From Heligmosomoides polygyrus polygyrus (taxonomy: Eukaryota > Nematoda > Chromadorea > Rhabditida > Heligmosomidae): 64,000 bases of DNA. The notes under the pieces were generated by a model. That model made no database searches. It was not told the origin of the DNA and saw only the letters and a list, made by a program, of their open reading frames with translations. The stretch spans positions 72,884,643-72,948,642 of the forward strand of contig OX377202.1 of the NCBI GenBank assembly GCA_947396885.1. The letters are read 5' to 3'. Below are positions 32,101 through 43,036 of the stretch, piece by piece. Both the position numbers and the translations under genes were made by a program. Within the stretch, counting starts at the first letter, position 1; the number at the start of each line of letters is the position of its first letter.

Positions 32101-33900
32101 GCTCTAAAATGGCAACTGGGACTAAGGAAGATTAGGCAGCTGAAGGGTTATGGGCACTTCATCGTAAAGTACCTTAACTAGTTTGCTAGCTTACGTATTC
32201 TTAGGCCGCTAGCTGATCGCGTGTTCCTACAGTAGTCGACCGAAATCGGAAAAAATCGTGTCACACAAGGCTTAACTGTATTTTCGCACCACTGTAACTT
32301 TGTCCAGTCATAAGCAACACTGCTGTGTTTCAGCTCACCTATCGAACTTTCCACTGCTTATATAATCCACAAGTTGCTGCTGGAAAGATTCAAACTTGAC
32401 AGAGTTATTGTGCTCAGAACACGTCCGCCGTGCAATTTGCGAGCTGTCGCGCTCAGTCGATTGATAGGTTCGATCATATATACATTGTGCACAGCGCACT
32501 CCAAAGTTTTGCCGCAACAGAGTACAGCAATTCCTGAATAGGGCAGCGGGGAGTTTCTGTAAAAGTTTTAATTTAGAACATTTTCATGACTCCATATGAA
32601 CAATGTATACCAAACGATAGAGCTCGACCTCCTGAGCCCAAACAAATCCTTAGTTTTTGAAATGAAGAACGCGTCCGTTACTGTAGAGCTCAAAGTTGAA
32701 ACAACACTCATTCTTACCAACGGCTTTCCAAGTGTGAAACTAGCTCAATCAGACATAGAGTTCCTGAAAGCTATTAATCTTTATCTCGCCGATTCCAAAT
32801 TGCGCGTAGAACATCGAATACCGCGTGTTCTAGCTGGCCTAGACTACATCCATAATTTAGTTACTAGCCCAACTTGTGGGGATGAGTACCCCCGAGGATT
32901 ACATATATTGAAAACCGTTTTTGGGCCGACAATAAAGGGAGTGTTATCATCAGAAATTCACCATGGAATCTGTTATGGAATGACAGCAGTTTTCGAGCCT
33001 AACGAGAGAGAAATTCTCTAGACAATGTTTGAGCTGGAGGGCCTGGGAATTTCTAACAAAGAATCCCAACTAGATGATAAGGCTACAAAATACTTGGAGC
33101 AATATTACAAGAAACTGTTAGTTAAAAATGGCTATATAACAGCCATGGCCATTTCCCTTGGAAGATATTAACTCTGAATTTGAGGATAAACCAATTGCGA
33201 TACGACGGCGGGAGTCGCTACAGAACCCTCTACAGCGTAAGTGGTACTGTGATATACTTCAAAACTATCAACGGGAAGGAATTATATTAACCTTTACCGC
33301 AGTCAAGGATATCTCAGCCAGAACATATTATATATGCCCCACTCACGATCAGATGTGTGGAAATCATCAAAAAGGGTACTCCTCCGCATAGTGTTCGGCG
33401 CTTCCTTAAAGCGGAGAGGAATCCTTTCTTTGAATGACGCGACTCACAAGGGAGAAGCGTTTGTTAATAAAATACATAAAATCTTACTGTCGTCCTGCTA
33501 TGGAAAAATCATACTGATGCGCGAGACAGAAGCCGCGTTCACTCAAATCCGCTTGCTGGACACCCACAAAGGCCTATGTCGATTTCTTTGGCTAGGAAAC
33601 ATGGACGCTGCTCCTACAAGGAACAACCTGATTCAGTACAGATTCAAACGGCTTCTTTTCGGAGTGATAGCCTCACCCAGCATCCTGAATATAGCACTTT
33701 ATTCATTCCTGAAGAACAAAAACACAGAATTAGCCAGTGAAATATGCAGTAACCTGTACGTCGATAACATTCCTCTGCGAGCAGACAGCATCCCTGAAAC
33801 TTTACGCAAATACAGGGAATCAAAAAAATATTTGTCAAAATAGGCATGAACTTAAGAGAGTACACTTCCAACTGCACTGAACTGAACAGCTTCATCCCAG
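29195..33900 (+). pseudogene. Degenerate BEL/Pao LTR retrotransposon
   Basis: Remnants appear in order on plus. The capsid is at 29590-29760 (SWAICETLVLKNGRLDVVEK, LLRDSLKGRAKNAIQGI). The zinc-knuckle region is at 30183-30440 (FCQKDNHSSAIC, WKCFSSNHNSFDC, CIQCGQIHH). An aspartic protease is near 30585 (FFDSGDQKSVIEQ), and its C-terminal part is at 32677-33000 (NGFPSVKLAQSDIEFLKA, HILKTVFGPTIKG). Reverse transcriptase is at 33158-33843 (RIVFGASLKRRG, SLNDATHKGEAFVNKIH, NLIQYRFKRLLFGVIASPS, LYVDN). The catalytic YVDD has become YVDN. Multiple frame breaks occur, integrase and LTRs were not found, and a 1.8-kb foldback splits the protease. Confidence 0.85.
30838..32664. mobile_element. About 1.83-kb long-arm foldback element inside BEL/Pao
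   Basis: The ends pair: CATTTCAAAAACTAAGGAT at 30838 with ATCCTTAGTTTTTGAAATG ending at 32664. Inverse similarity continues inward for most of the length (CCTGAGCCCAAA; CGATTGATAGGTTCGATC; GTGTGACACGATTTTTT-like segments near 31740 and 32255). Subterminal direct repeats GGATCGAACCTATCAATCGA occur at 31264, 31403 and 31548 on the left, with the inverse at about 32455 on the right. No transposase was found. On either side the BEL protease resumes, supporting an insertion. The target duplication was not resolved. Confidence 0.7.
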
Positions 33901-34182
33901 TGTAGGACAGTTTGCATTCGAGTCGTCTGCAGCTGCCAGGTGTCGATTATCAGACGGAGACTGATCGGTTTATTATCGGTAGGAATTTGCACCACTTTGG
34001 AGACAAGCAATAAAAGGCGGGCGGTTTCATGCGACCCTTTTCATGTGCCCTAGGGCATAGCCTAGATGTTAGCGGTCGCACTCATTGCTGACCCTCATTT
34101 TATCCGTAAGTAAGGGCTAATCAAAAGGCGGTCAACATCAATGAGAACAACTGATGTAGCCTTTTTGAGAGGTGAAATGTTC
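33901..34182. other. No gene seen after BEL/Pao remnant
   Basis: Sequence following the reverse transcriptase remnant of the BEL element. RNase H or integrase signatures are not legible, so the element is either 3'-truncated or too decayed here. Confidence 0.3.
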
Positions 34183-34304
34183 ACCGACCCCGGAGAGACG
34201 GAAGGCTTGGTTAACTGGGCGGGAAGTCCTAATCAGGAACCTGGTATCGGGAGCACGCGACAGCCGGCACTTCCTCCGGCTGCGCAACACGCGCACTAAC
34301 CCCT
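34183..34304 (-). mobile_element. tRNA-derived SINE, truncated copy
   Basis: Minus strand: TTGCGCAGCCGGAGG (A-box-like), CGCGTGCTCCCGATACCAGG, a B-box-like GGTTCCTGATTAGGACT, and CCAAGCCTTCCGTCTCTCCG. It aligns to the 5' half of the copies at 40634-40903 and 60595-60850. Confidence 0.65.
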
Positions 34305-34999
34305 GAAATCCGTGATGGCGCGGCTTATCAAGCGATATGGTAAAACACTGCGTCCGCTTTCAGGGATTTCGGCTGTTAAATTGTTGTAAGTCGTTGATGA
34401 ATCTAGCCCAGCTGGGAAGTCAGAGCAATCACTAGCGCCATCACACCTCACCTTAAGCTGATTGAGCCACTGTATGTATATTTGATGGCCATGTAAGGAA
34501 TAGTAAGCAGAAATAGGGAATAGACAACAGCAAACCGTTGAACAATTGTTGCGGTTGAATGCCGGATGAGTTTTCGACACCTCGAAAGTTGCGAAGTTGT
34601 GAGTGAATTGTCAAACGGCACTGGTAAACACTCATCCTTCCTCGCATACAAATTACTCTTATTATTCAAATTATTCGTACGGACTTCAGGATATACGCAA
34701 CTTTTACATTCCGTGTCAAGCCCCATCATCCTCATCAGTGGAGTATGGCCTCCGATTCTTCCTCTAGAAGTTCGAGCTGCGATCAAGAGCGTGAAGAGTG
34801 TAACAGCCCCTTGGTCGGACCACATTTCAGGCCACCATCTCCAGGCTCGAGGACACCGGCTACACGTCATACTTCCGTTGCAAGTGACATCCGACCCTCA
34901 AAAGGGACGATTTCTCGACAAATGGATCAAGTTGCGCACTGTCCAAAAAGGGCGACAGAGAAAATACTCGGTACTACCTCCCCCCCTTCATATGTTGTT

Positions 35000-35320
35000 G
35001 AGCCTGTTCTACAAGCTCTTCACGAAAATTGCTCCAGCACGCGTGCCTAAGAAGTGTTTTTAACATTTCGGCTGATTACGGTGCATCAAGGTAAGCTTAC
35101 GCCTTAAGACCTAATTTATAGTTCGGTGACGCTGTTGTCGGCGATGTCGGCGACAGTGTTGAACGAGTGCTACGTAGGGCGTAACAACCCGCGCAACTCT
35201 GTCGCCAAGCGCGCCACCGACGCTGTCGCCGGGAGCGTCGCAGGGAGTGCTATACTCCGTGAGCCTGTTCTACCAGCTCTTCGCGAAAATTGCTCCAGCA
35301 CGCGTGCTCAAGAACGCTCA
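35000..35320 (+). repeat. Direct repeat of about 60 bp
   Basis: GAGCCTGTTCTACAAGCTCT plus TCACGAAAATTGCTCCAGCA at about 35001-35048 recurs at 35260-35310 with few changes. The spacer contains GTCGGCGACAGTGTTGAACG-type sequence. No gene is identifiable. Confidence 0.5.
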
Positions 35321-35879
35321 GCGTCGACGACAGGTCGTCGCTGGTAGACTTAATGTTGGTCGGTTTATTGGTTTATTTCATCCACTGCCTTGTAGACATA
35401 GGATCCGAATCATTCGTTTTCGGATATCTGATCAGATTTATCCGATTCCGGATTAATCGAAATCCGACTCGACCAAAAATTTGAATCCGAAAATCCATAA
35501 AACGAAAAATGTCATTATATGAATCAACCGAAGATCCGGCCAATTGAAAATCACCCTCACATGAAGGTACTCAAAAATCCAATGGTTCGGAGAAAATCGG
35601 GTAAAAATCGTAAAAGCTCGACACGCAACGCAGCGAAACCGAGGGAGTTCCAATCGGAGAACTGTCTTAGGCGCATGTCTGAATGATGAAAATAAATACC
35701 TCCACGGGAACCTCCGCTCTTTAAATAGCGGTAAGTAGTATGTTTCATTTTTGCAGAATCCTTGAACCCAAGGAGTAAGCGGCCGTGAAGGTCCAGTATG
35801 GAATTGAACTGTCAGCACGCACCTAACAAGTTTGTGCGCTCCCCACGTGGAGATAAGGTAGGTGGAAGGCACCGGTTCC

Positions 35880-35950
35880 GAACGGTGGCTCAGTGGGAAG
35901 TGGTGGTGAATCAAGGCGCAGGGTCAAGTGTTCGATCCAAGTGTCTTGCC
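35880..35950 (+). repeat. tRNA-like sequence (A box TGGCTCAGTGGG, B box GTTCGATCC)
   Basis: GGTGGCTCAGTGGGAAGTGG matches a canonical A box and GTTCGATCCAAG resembles a B box about 45 bases later. The acceptor stem does not close, so this is a tRNA pseudogene or SINE head. The mariner relic starts about 50 bases downstream. Confidence 0.5.
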
Positions 35951-35995
35951 AAATTTTTGCATTTTTAAATGTTTGTGCTTTGCTTGGTATTAGGG

Positions 35996-36800
35996 GGGGG
36001 GGCAAAAGTAATGAGACAAATTGAAAAAAAATTATTTATCTCCTTATAATTCAATTACAAATCAACGACGCTGAGGAATGTGTATGCCATTAAGGTCAGT
36101 GACTTGCTGCCATCGCTCAGCCAAATTCCTGATCCCACCCTTCAAGAACTGCTTGGACCTGGTGTTGATCAACTGCTCGATATGGTTGTCTAGGACTGCT
36201 TGTGTTCTTGTGTCCCTTCCGACCAGGAAGTCCCGTAGGCCCAAGAAGTTGTGGTAGTCGCATGGAGAGATGTCCGGCGAATACGGTGATGAAGAATGTG
36301 AACATGCGCAGCTGGGCAAGCTTATCCATGGTCACTTGTTCCCGATGGGGTGCGGCGTTGTCGAAGAGGAGGACCTTCTTGACGCGCTGCGACTGAATAA
36401 GTTCGAGTCGCAGGTCATCTCTTCTATTTCGTTTACCATGGCCTTGGAGTCCATCGTCGTGCTTTAGGTAAACAGCTTCCAGTATACCGGGCGCAGACCC
36501 AAAAGCTCTGAAGGTGCTTCTCGCCGTGAACATCTCGCCGAACGAGGGCGGTAACGGGTCAACAGGCCTCACCCAGACTGGCTGCTTGGCAGGATTAAGG
36601 TAGAAGACGTACTTTTCATCCTGCGTTAAGATTGAGTCCATGCTGCTCGGGGTTGGGAATCGGGAGAGATTTGTGCGACACAGGTCGACTCGTCAGGCTG
36701 GGGTTTCGGAATAAGACAGACTGCGGTTTTGGCATGCTTCTGGAAAGGGCGAAAGTGGTAACTTCTCAGGTGGCCTTCAGTAGGTAGCATACAAACAAAC
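35996..36800 (-). pseudogene. Mariner (DD34D) transposase relic
   Basis: The left terminus reads GGCAAAAGTAATGAGACAAA after a G run, like a mariner inverted repeat. Minus-strand coding shows KHAKTAVCLIPKPQPDE, RVDLCRTNLSRF, TQDEKYVFY (first catalytic D) and KVLLFDNAAPHREQVT (second D). After a frameshift, HSSSPYSPDISPCDYHNFLG carries the third D. Spacing of the last two is about 34 residues, as in mariner. At least two frameshifts are visible, and the N-terminal DNA-binding domain and opposite terminus were not found. Confidence 0.85.
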
Positions 36801-37249
36801 AAATACTATAAGCACAAAACCAAACTGCAGTCACGTGGCCATTCAATCTCACCTAGCATGTGCCCCACATGTTCAAAGAAGGACAGCCGATCGATGCACA
36901 TGTCCAGTTGCCCTACTGCCCGTCGAAGGTGTGCAACTAGATACAGTGATGATGATGGACAAGTTGCTACTGCAGTTCCAGCAAGTCAGAGAGCATAGGT
37001 CACCGTCCCATTCTTGCATATCGCTAGACGGTACACGTTGGTCGTGAAACTAGTCTGGTGAGCCGACAAATTAAAAAAGTTAAATATAGAGAGATTTTTT
37101 ATTGAAGATAGGTGTGCAGAGATTTCATTCAAAAAGTTGATCATGATGATTCGCAGTGACACGACTGTATGGTCTTCTGACTATTTGATTGTCATGAATA
37201 AATCTGAAACGACACTATTGAACTTTCACAACCCTTAGCCCTTTGGTGG

Positions 37250-37345
37250 AGGATCAGAAGGTTTAGAAAAATTTACCCAAGCTTTGCCCAAGGGCACCGA
37301 TTACGAATATGGTATCCATTTTTGAAATTTTGGCCGACTGCAATG
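37250..37345. mobile_element. Diverged fragment of the 734-bp foldback family
   Basis: TTTACCCAAGCTTTGCCCAA, CACCGATTACGAATATGGTA and TCCATTTTTGAAATTTTGGC align with the arms of 3635-4368 with many changes. A second fragment is at 39935-40035. Confidence 0.45.
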
Positions 37346-37389
37346 GTTTGGCACGTGTGAACGCAATTCAGTGGTAAACTTTGAGAGCT

Positions 37390-37640
37390 ATTTTGGTTAA
37401 AGCACTTTGCAAAAACGGAATCTACTCTTCTACTACTTGAAAGGTGGAGGCTCTCATAGTGGTATTCACTTCCACCAAACGTGCGTGTGCATGCGATACC
37501 GTAGTAAATCCTGAGGGTCCGTAACTCATTGGGTTCAAGGACCTTGCAAAAATGATACTCACTTTTTTACTATGTGAAGGGTGGAGATTCTCGTAGTAGT
37601 ATACATTTTTGCCGTTCAGACATACGCCTGAGACAGTTCC
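37390..37640. repeat. Two diverged copies of a CTACTATTTGAAAG..GGAGATTCTC repeat
   Basis: CTACTACTTGAAAGGTGGAG plus GCTCTCATAGTGGTATTCAC at 37427-37472 recurs as TTACTATGTGAAGGGTGGAG plus ATTCTCGTAGTAGTATACAT at 37566-37608. Related copies lie in the NTPDase introns (50455-50530 and 50195-50235, mirrored at 57350-57425 and 57645-57685). This is a dispersed repeat of unknown class. Confidence 0.5.
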
Positions 37641-37865
37641 CTGGTAAGCTCTTGTAGAATTCCAAACCATCTAAAGTTATGCCTTCCGTCTTGTTCGGAC
37701 ATATGGCTTTCCAACCTTTTTTATGAATGTTAAGGACCTGGCTTGCTTATTAACTGATGCCTGTCCCAAACACATCTATAGCATACAGATTTTTAAAGAG
37801 TGGAGCATGAAAGGCGCAGGTACTATCCATGGCTATATTTTGAACAAGACAGAGAAGGGAAAACA

Positions 37866-38000
37866 AAAAAAGCGGCCGCCGCTCAGCGGCGATGGCGAGG
37901 CACTGTACTCTTTCTAGTCGGGACCAACAGTTGATGAAGGATAACGCGCCCCGATGAGAATCGCGCGCCTGCATCAACACGAATCAGCCGTGCAGGCTTC
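37866..38000. mobile_element. Fragment related to the GC-rich TAA-target MITE
   Basis: GGCCGCCGCTCAGCGGCGAT, AGTCGGGACC and CGCGCCCCGATGAGAATCGC plus GCGCCTG match blocks within 2893-3557 (compare 3036-3090). Termini are missing. Confidence 0.45.
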
Positions 38001-38002
38001 TC

Positions 38003-38470
38003 TTGCTGCTGGCAGCTTTTTTTATTGTCCACCCTCCAGATACCTTGATTTGTCAGTATAATCTCAGAATTTCCTCCGCACTTCTGCAAAAATCGCTTCC
38101 AGTTTCATTTATAACTGAACTATGGCGCTCGATTTCCATTGGAATGCCTTTTATTGCAGGCATTGGGCTACTATTTAACGTGTCTGTCGTCTGTTCATTT
38201 TTCCGTTTGGTCGTAAACGCATATAGCCCACCGATTCCAGACGGAATCCGGAGCAACTATCCAGGTCGTCGCACGTGGAATATCCTTTCGCCGCTAGCTA
38301 GCTTCAGCTCGTCGTCGTCATCAGAGATCGCGTACGATTTCTCATTTCTGGACGCTGACGAGAGTTCCGGCATTCCATTAGAGCCGACGACGCAACATCC
38401 GCCACCACTGCCACTACTGCCCCGTTCAGCGGACGGCCATATTCTGGAAACTAATTCAGCGAAGGGTTAG
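38003..38470 (+). CDS. Hypothetical ORF with membrane-like segment (doubtful)
   Basis: An open frame of 155 codons. Residues about 45-75 are hydrophobic (SISIGMPFIAGIGLLFNVSV), followed by a serine run and a proline-rich stretch (TTQHPPPLPLLPRS). A TTTATTGCAG at about 38158 could be an internal acceptor and the true start is unknown. Codon composition is plausible for coding but I recognise no family. It could be a chance frame in repeat-derived DNA. Confidence 0.25.
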   Translation: MLLAAFFIVHPPDTLICQYNLRISSALLQKSLPVSFITELWRSISIGMPFIAGIGLLFNVSVVCSFFRLVVNAYSPPIPDGIRSNYPGRRTWNILSPLASFSSSSSSEIAYDFSFLDADESSGIPLEPTTQHPPPLPLLPRSADGHILETNSAKG

Positions 38471-38639
38471 TAGACGTTTACGTTTTTTGCTTCACATTTT
38501 TTGAACTGGTTTTCATGCTTGGTGTTCAATACTTGGCATTAGACATTGAGAACTGATCTGTTTACCGTCTATTTCCCATGGTCTTCGGGCATCTCGCCCC
38601 CGCGACCGCAGTCTCGGCACACGAGCCCTGTTTTGTTTC

Positions 38640-38697
38640 GCGTCCGGTGACTCGCCACACCCCAGAGTCCCTTCCCTAGCCCATTCTGTGCTCTCCT
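38640..38697 (-). repeat. Dispersed motif GGGAAGGGACTC..GGGTGTGGCGAG
   Basis: On the minus strand GAGAGCACAGAATGGGCTAG is followed by GGAAGGGACTCTGGGGTGTG and GCGAG. The same motif is at 1861-1895 and 16115-16141. The flank GGAGAGCACAGAA is also in the hairpin at 16002-16086. Confidence 0.5.
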
Positions 38698-39440
38698 CTG
38701 CGACGGTTCGAAACCGCGTTCGCGGGGCGAGTGGCCCCGCAACCTTCTGACGACAACATTATCGAAAATAACTGCCGGATCTCTGCTGCATGTTCAACTA
38801 GTCCCGTTTTGTTTGTATTAGGCTTTGCTTCTCAACGATTAGGTTTTAGTCGCGCAGTCGCAGTGTCTGCTTTTTTTTTACATTTCCTCGATATCTGTAG
38901 AGAAATATGGTCACAACTTGTCAGCCGGCTTCTCAATCTCAGCCTGAGGAAGTATATTATGTTCCTCTAGCATTTTCGATACGCATCTATACCCTGTATT
39001 GATGGCTTTATTTGATTTCGGCTTCTCTTTCTGGGTGGCTGTGCAATGAAGATGCTAGATCCGTGAAAGCATCTATACCATTAAAAATTCATTAATTGAG
39101 TCTTTTTGTACCTATTGGTTTCTATTTGGAAGTGAGCTTATTTCTATACAAATATCTCATCAAGAATTTTCAATCATAGCTCTGTTGACGTCCTAGAATG
39201 AGTGATATACAGATGGCACGTGAAAACATACACCTGTGCACTCGATAGGGTCAGGCCTTTGCGATAGGGCGCGCTTGAGCGCCGTGTAGTGGAGCCGACG
39301 GCAACGGATCGTTCGCTAGCTAAGCGGTTTCGAGAGGAGCAGAAATATGGATTACGTCAGAACAGTGCCGATTGAACGTAATCCGAAATTAGGCGTGCGG
39401 CTTATTTGACAAGCAGTATTTTGCGGTAAATGCTAAGGAA

Positions 39441-39914
39441 ATGCACTTTGGACCTGCTATTACGATCCGTGATTGTGAAAATCAGTTGTTTACTGAGTAT
39501 GTGCGTCACACAGTCAGTTTTGCTCGTGCAGCCTTCCTAGAATCCAATTTTTTTTCAAAAGAGTCGCTTCCATTTCGACGTTGTTATTCCAAGAGATTTG
39601 TCCAAAATGTCGGACTTAAGCAGTTGCCTTCGTTCAGAGTTAATCTTAATGATCACAAAAAGAATCTACATGCTCTAAATTGCGCTGATTCTTACTGTCC
39701 TAAGAAATGTAGCAAATGTGGAAGGAATAGGAATCTCTGTATTTGTGTTACTTTCATGGCTGAGTTCACAGCACTGGCAGAGCCGTGGTCTTCAGCTAAT
39801 CGCAGTAGCACGTTAATGGAAAAGTCGGACGGCGCTGTTAGCTCATCACTGATAACATCCAGGACGGATCGAAACACGAACTCAACAAAACTAAATAACA
39901 AAGCGGCGCTATAA
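39441..39914 (+). CDS. Hypothetical cysteine-containing ORF
   Basis: An open frame of 157 codons with a cysteine cluster around residues 80-101 (CADSYCPKKCSKCGRN then LCIC: C-X4-C-X3-C-X2-C-X6-C-X-C), suggestive of metal binding. The C-terminal third is serine rich. No family is recognised. It could belong to an undescribed transposon protein, since it is followed immediately by a foldback fragment. Confidence 0.3.
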   Translation: MHFGPAITIRDCENQLFTEYVRHTVSFARAAFLESNFFSKESLPFRRCYSKRFVQNVGLKQLPSFRVNLNDHKKNLHALNCADSYCPKKCSKCGRNRNLCICVTFMAEFTALAEPWSSANRSSTLMEKSDGAVSSSLITSRTDRNTNSTKLNNKAAL

Positions 39915-39934
39915 AGCTTTCAAGACTCCAGAGG

Positions 39935-40035
39935 TCTAGGAAAAGTCGAGAAAACTTTTCGCCTAAACTTCGCCCGGGGAGGGAGGCTATTTAGGGTGCT
40001 GATCAACATCCATTTTTGGAGTTTCGGTCGGTAAC
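39935..40035 (+). mobile_element. Diverged fragment of the 734-bp foldback family
   Basis: AAAACTTTTCGCCTAAACTT, GGCTATTTAGGGTGCTGATC and CATCCATTTTTGGAGTTTCG parallel 3680-3760 of the foldback at 3635-4368. Confidence 0.5.
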
Positions 40036-40633
40036 AGTAGAAACTATAGCCGATGATTCATGTCGCACTGAGGTAAGTTTGTGAGTACTGTACGTCTGCA
40101 CGTCTTCTGAACCTCTACGGACATTGGACGATGTCAATGGCAGGTTTTCTTGTTCCAGTGGACGCCGGATAACGTCTGCGGCGCATCTTCTGCGTCCATA
40201 CGCACACTGAACATAGAAGCAATCGACTGGCACACGATTTCTTCCTCTTTGCCCGCACATCGCGCGGGTTACTAGGTCTCCAGAACTACTGATTCGTGTG
40301 TTCATCAGTACTACATCAGTAAGTGTTGTAATCCTTTTCTGTCCCCTCGAAGCTAATAAGCCAGCAGATTTTGCCGCGCCATCGGCTTCATTTTACGGTG
40401 CGTAAGCGTGCTCCATCGCGAAGGCTTGACCCAATCGATTGCACAGGGGGGTGATTGTACGTGCAATCGTGATATATGTCTAGGTGAGAGCCTCCTTTCT
40501 CTCGGAACTTAGCCAATCATTAGATCGACGCATTACCGCCTTAATTTATAGCGCACTGACGAGTTTACTGGCTTGCCGGAGCCAATCAATTAGAATAAAG
40601 GACAAACCTTTACCTTACTCAACCTTTTATAAG

Positions 40634-40903
40634 ATGCGCCACGCATTCTGCTACTTCGGGATCCCGTAGAGGGGACTCAAGTGCGTATTTGGGCATAGAA
40701 TGACATGCGCTGGCCAGCCCGTGAACAAATCTGCGCTTTACCCTTCCCAAACACGTCTGGTACCAATTCATCAACCCTGGGTAGATGGAAGGCTTGGTCG
40801 GCCTGGGCGTGAATTCCGAACCAGGAACCTGATATCGGGTGCACGCGACCGTCGGCGCCTCCTCAGACTGCGCTACACGAGGCATGCGCATATCGAGGTA
40901 TAT
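40634..40903 (-). mobile_element. tRNA-derived SINE, near full-length
   Basis: On the minus strand TAGCGCAGTCTGAGGAGGC (A box) is followed after about 40 bases by a B-box-like GGTTCGGAATTC, then CCAAGCCTTCCATCTACCCA. A body of about 140 bp ends GTGGCGCATCTTATAAAAGG plus TTGAGTAA. It aligns along its length with 60595-60850. The apparent 102-codon open frame here is not a gene. Confidence 0.75.
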
Positions 40904-41307
40904 TCCATCCCATAAGGGCTTGTTCATACTTCACGACGGGAACGACTGCTTGCCCTGCAGATCTACGTATCGATTTTTGCCGAGCGACCATCCAGCAAAA
41001 ATCGACGCGAATGATTTGCCCTTTCCGAGCAATTGCTCCAATCGCTTCCTTCGCAAAGCATGGACAGGCCCTAAGGAATCTCTCTTTTAGGGTCCAAAAT
41101 AAGTTGAGAAAGCATTAACTAATGAGCTAAAATGTAAAATCGTGTAATCAATGTAAACGTATTTCAAATATCTTCATGTGTGACTGTTTAAAGCGGCTTT
41201 GCATTAAGAGTTCCGAACCTATTCAAATGACATTTCGTTTCTGCTGCGACTGGTTTTTCGACTAGTGCGCGGTGAATATCTGCATGTCTGAATGCGTTTC
41301 ACTTCAG

Positions 41308-41409
41308 GAAGTGTTTGACGTCGACGAACTGCTAGGTCCAAGCGACGCTTCCAAGGAGGCTGCCGAAGCAATCGACACAGGTGGAACCGCGACAGGTTGT
41401 GCGGCCGAA
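41308..41409 (+). CDS. Orphan coding exon of unrecognised gene
   Basis: Bounded by a TTTCACTTCAG acceptor and a GCCGAA|gtaagttg donor, both matching nematode consensus. It is 102 bp, 34 codons in one phase, starting EVFDVDELLGPSDASKEAAE: acidic and alanine rich, with coding-like composition. No flanking exons were identified within several hundred bases. It may be a relic or part of a gene with long introns. Confidence 0.45.
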
Positions 41410-41448
41410 GTAAGTTGATATGCGCAGAGAAGGCGCCGAGGCACTTGC

Positions 41449-41496
41449 GTGGCTCCCGTTGTCGCCAGTGGAATGGCTGACGACAACGGGAGCCAC
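41449..41496. repeat. Perfect 16-bp stem hairpin
   Basis: GTGGCTCCCGTTGTCG and CGACAACGGGAGCCAC are separated by 16 bases. The stem has 11 G:C pairs of 16 and is unusually stable for its surroundings. It lies about 40 bases after the orphan exon. Function is unknown; a small-RNA precursor or transposon end is possible. Confidence 0.7.
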
Positions 41497-41999
41497 GGGC
41501 GTCCTTAACGCTGGATCGCAAGCTTTCACAAACCTTACGCGGAGCCGATTCTGACCACCTTTTTCGGTCGTCCACTTGAGAAGCTCCGCTCAAGCTTTCC
41601 AACCAGATTTTCTCCTGCCTCACCATGATGACTGTTGACTCACAGCGGTCGAGTGGTTGGAATGAGACCACCGCTAGAATAATGACTCTCAGGTGTTCCG
41701 TTGCTTTGTCATCTATTGGACAACGTAACAGCCACAAAGGTGATTTAGTAGGTGTTAGCGAACTGTGTGGCATATATATAGGGTTGTTAGCGACCGATCT
41801 TTCTGTTCTGTCAAGTGAGTAGCTGCTCCCTAAGCAGTCGCTGGGATTACACCTCATCCGTCGATCTGTGTTCCCATCAGTTTTGTTGTTTTTGCTCAGC
41901 GTGATTGCTCTTATTTGGTCAGTGCCCTCGAATGGGTAATGAGTTTGCTTATTGAGCTTCACTTAATATTTCGGATTCTTTCGTTTCGACTTCATCGTG

Positions 42000-43030
42000 C
42001 ACTAGTTTTGAAAATTTTGACATTCATTAGGCTGTGCTACTCTTTGTTGGATGTTCAGCAGATCTAACATGTTGACAGCTCAATGTTTCGATCTTTTCAT
42101 TCGTGACAACTCATTAGGGCTCCGATTTACTGGGCTGTTTCATATGTAGTATGTAGTCGGCTGGTAGTTCAGACGTCGATGTGTTTATGGAGGTCATTCG
42201 AGGCTTTTGTCCTTTTTCAACAGTCAGTGCTGGCCTTCACGAGGCAACTGACTCGCTTGGAATTTGGTTAGAAGTGGACTGCATGGAAAGGGGTCCTTGG
42301 TCAGTTGTTGGCAGACTCATTCGCGATCGGACGTCATAGGTCTCCTAGAATACATCACGTAGCTTATTTTTATCCTTCGACCTCTGCGCTGTACCACGGT
42401 AATGTTTCGGGAAGTCGCTAGTAAATCCAAGGGGTAATAAAGGTGGAAAATTGGGCACAGCTTTTTTGTATATGTCGCGAATATGGGGGGGGGGCATTGG
42501 GGAGTGGGAGCGCGTTTGCCAGCAAGATCGCATCAGATTGGCGTTGACCGACCCCCAATGCAGCACATCTTAGCGACTTGAACCGTCTTTTCTAAGTCAC
42601 AGATGAGCTTAGTTCACCATTGCATGTATGAGATGAACTACGGAGAGAGAAGAGAAGACGGGTCTCGAATGGCATGGGGAACCAGCCAACTAGCGAGGGA
42701 TGAGAAAAAAAGCAGCGTTTGGATGCTGCACACGGTGAGTAAGAAACCGAAAGGGAACGGAACTCACTGAAAGGAACAAATTTAATTGAAGGGTCAGAAG
42801 AGGGTGGTGAGAGACCGATGTAATGAGAGGAACGACGATGAGGACATCGACGTCGTGGGCGATGTGCGTGTGTCAAAAGAAACTTTTTCAAGTGTTGCAA
42901 CCAGAGCTGTTTTTATCGAGAACATTTTTAGACCCCGTCATCGCAGGTCTCCACTTCCGGAGGAGTATTGCACCGAGGGGGGAGGTTCATCATCGATTCG
43001 AAGGGGTGTTCGAGGTGGAAGAATCTGCAG
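42000..43030. other. Region upstream of the MADF-BESS gene, no gene seen
   Basis: No recognised coding sequence. It should contain one end of the PIF/Harbinger transposon, but no inverted repeat matching the far side was found by eye. A G run occurs at 42486-42494. Confidence 0.35.
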
Positions 43031-43036
43031 TTTCAG

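Noticed and set aside
35880..35950. Functional tRNA gene
   Set aside because: A and B boxes are present but the acceptor stem does not close. It is best read as a tRNA pseudogene or SINE head.
36784..37080. Right terminus and DNA-binding domain of the mariner element
   Set aside because: No inverse of the left terminus and no helix-turn-helix coding could be found, so no boundary is claimed beyond about 36800.
40619..40927. 102-codon protein gene on minus
   Set aside because: The sequence is a SINE copy; the frame is not preserved in the other copies.
41219..41962. 247-codon open frame on minus
   Set aside because: It overlaps a well-formed plus-strand exon and a hairpin, has Arg/Ser-rich composition and shows no domain. 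It is probably a chance frame.
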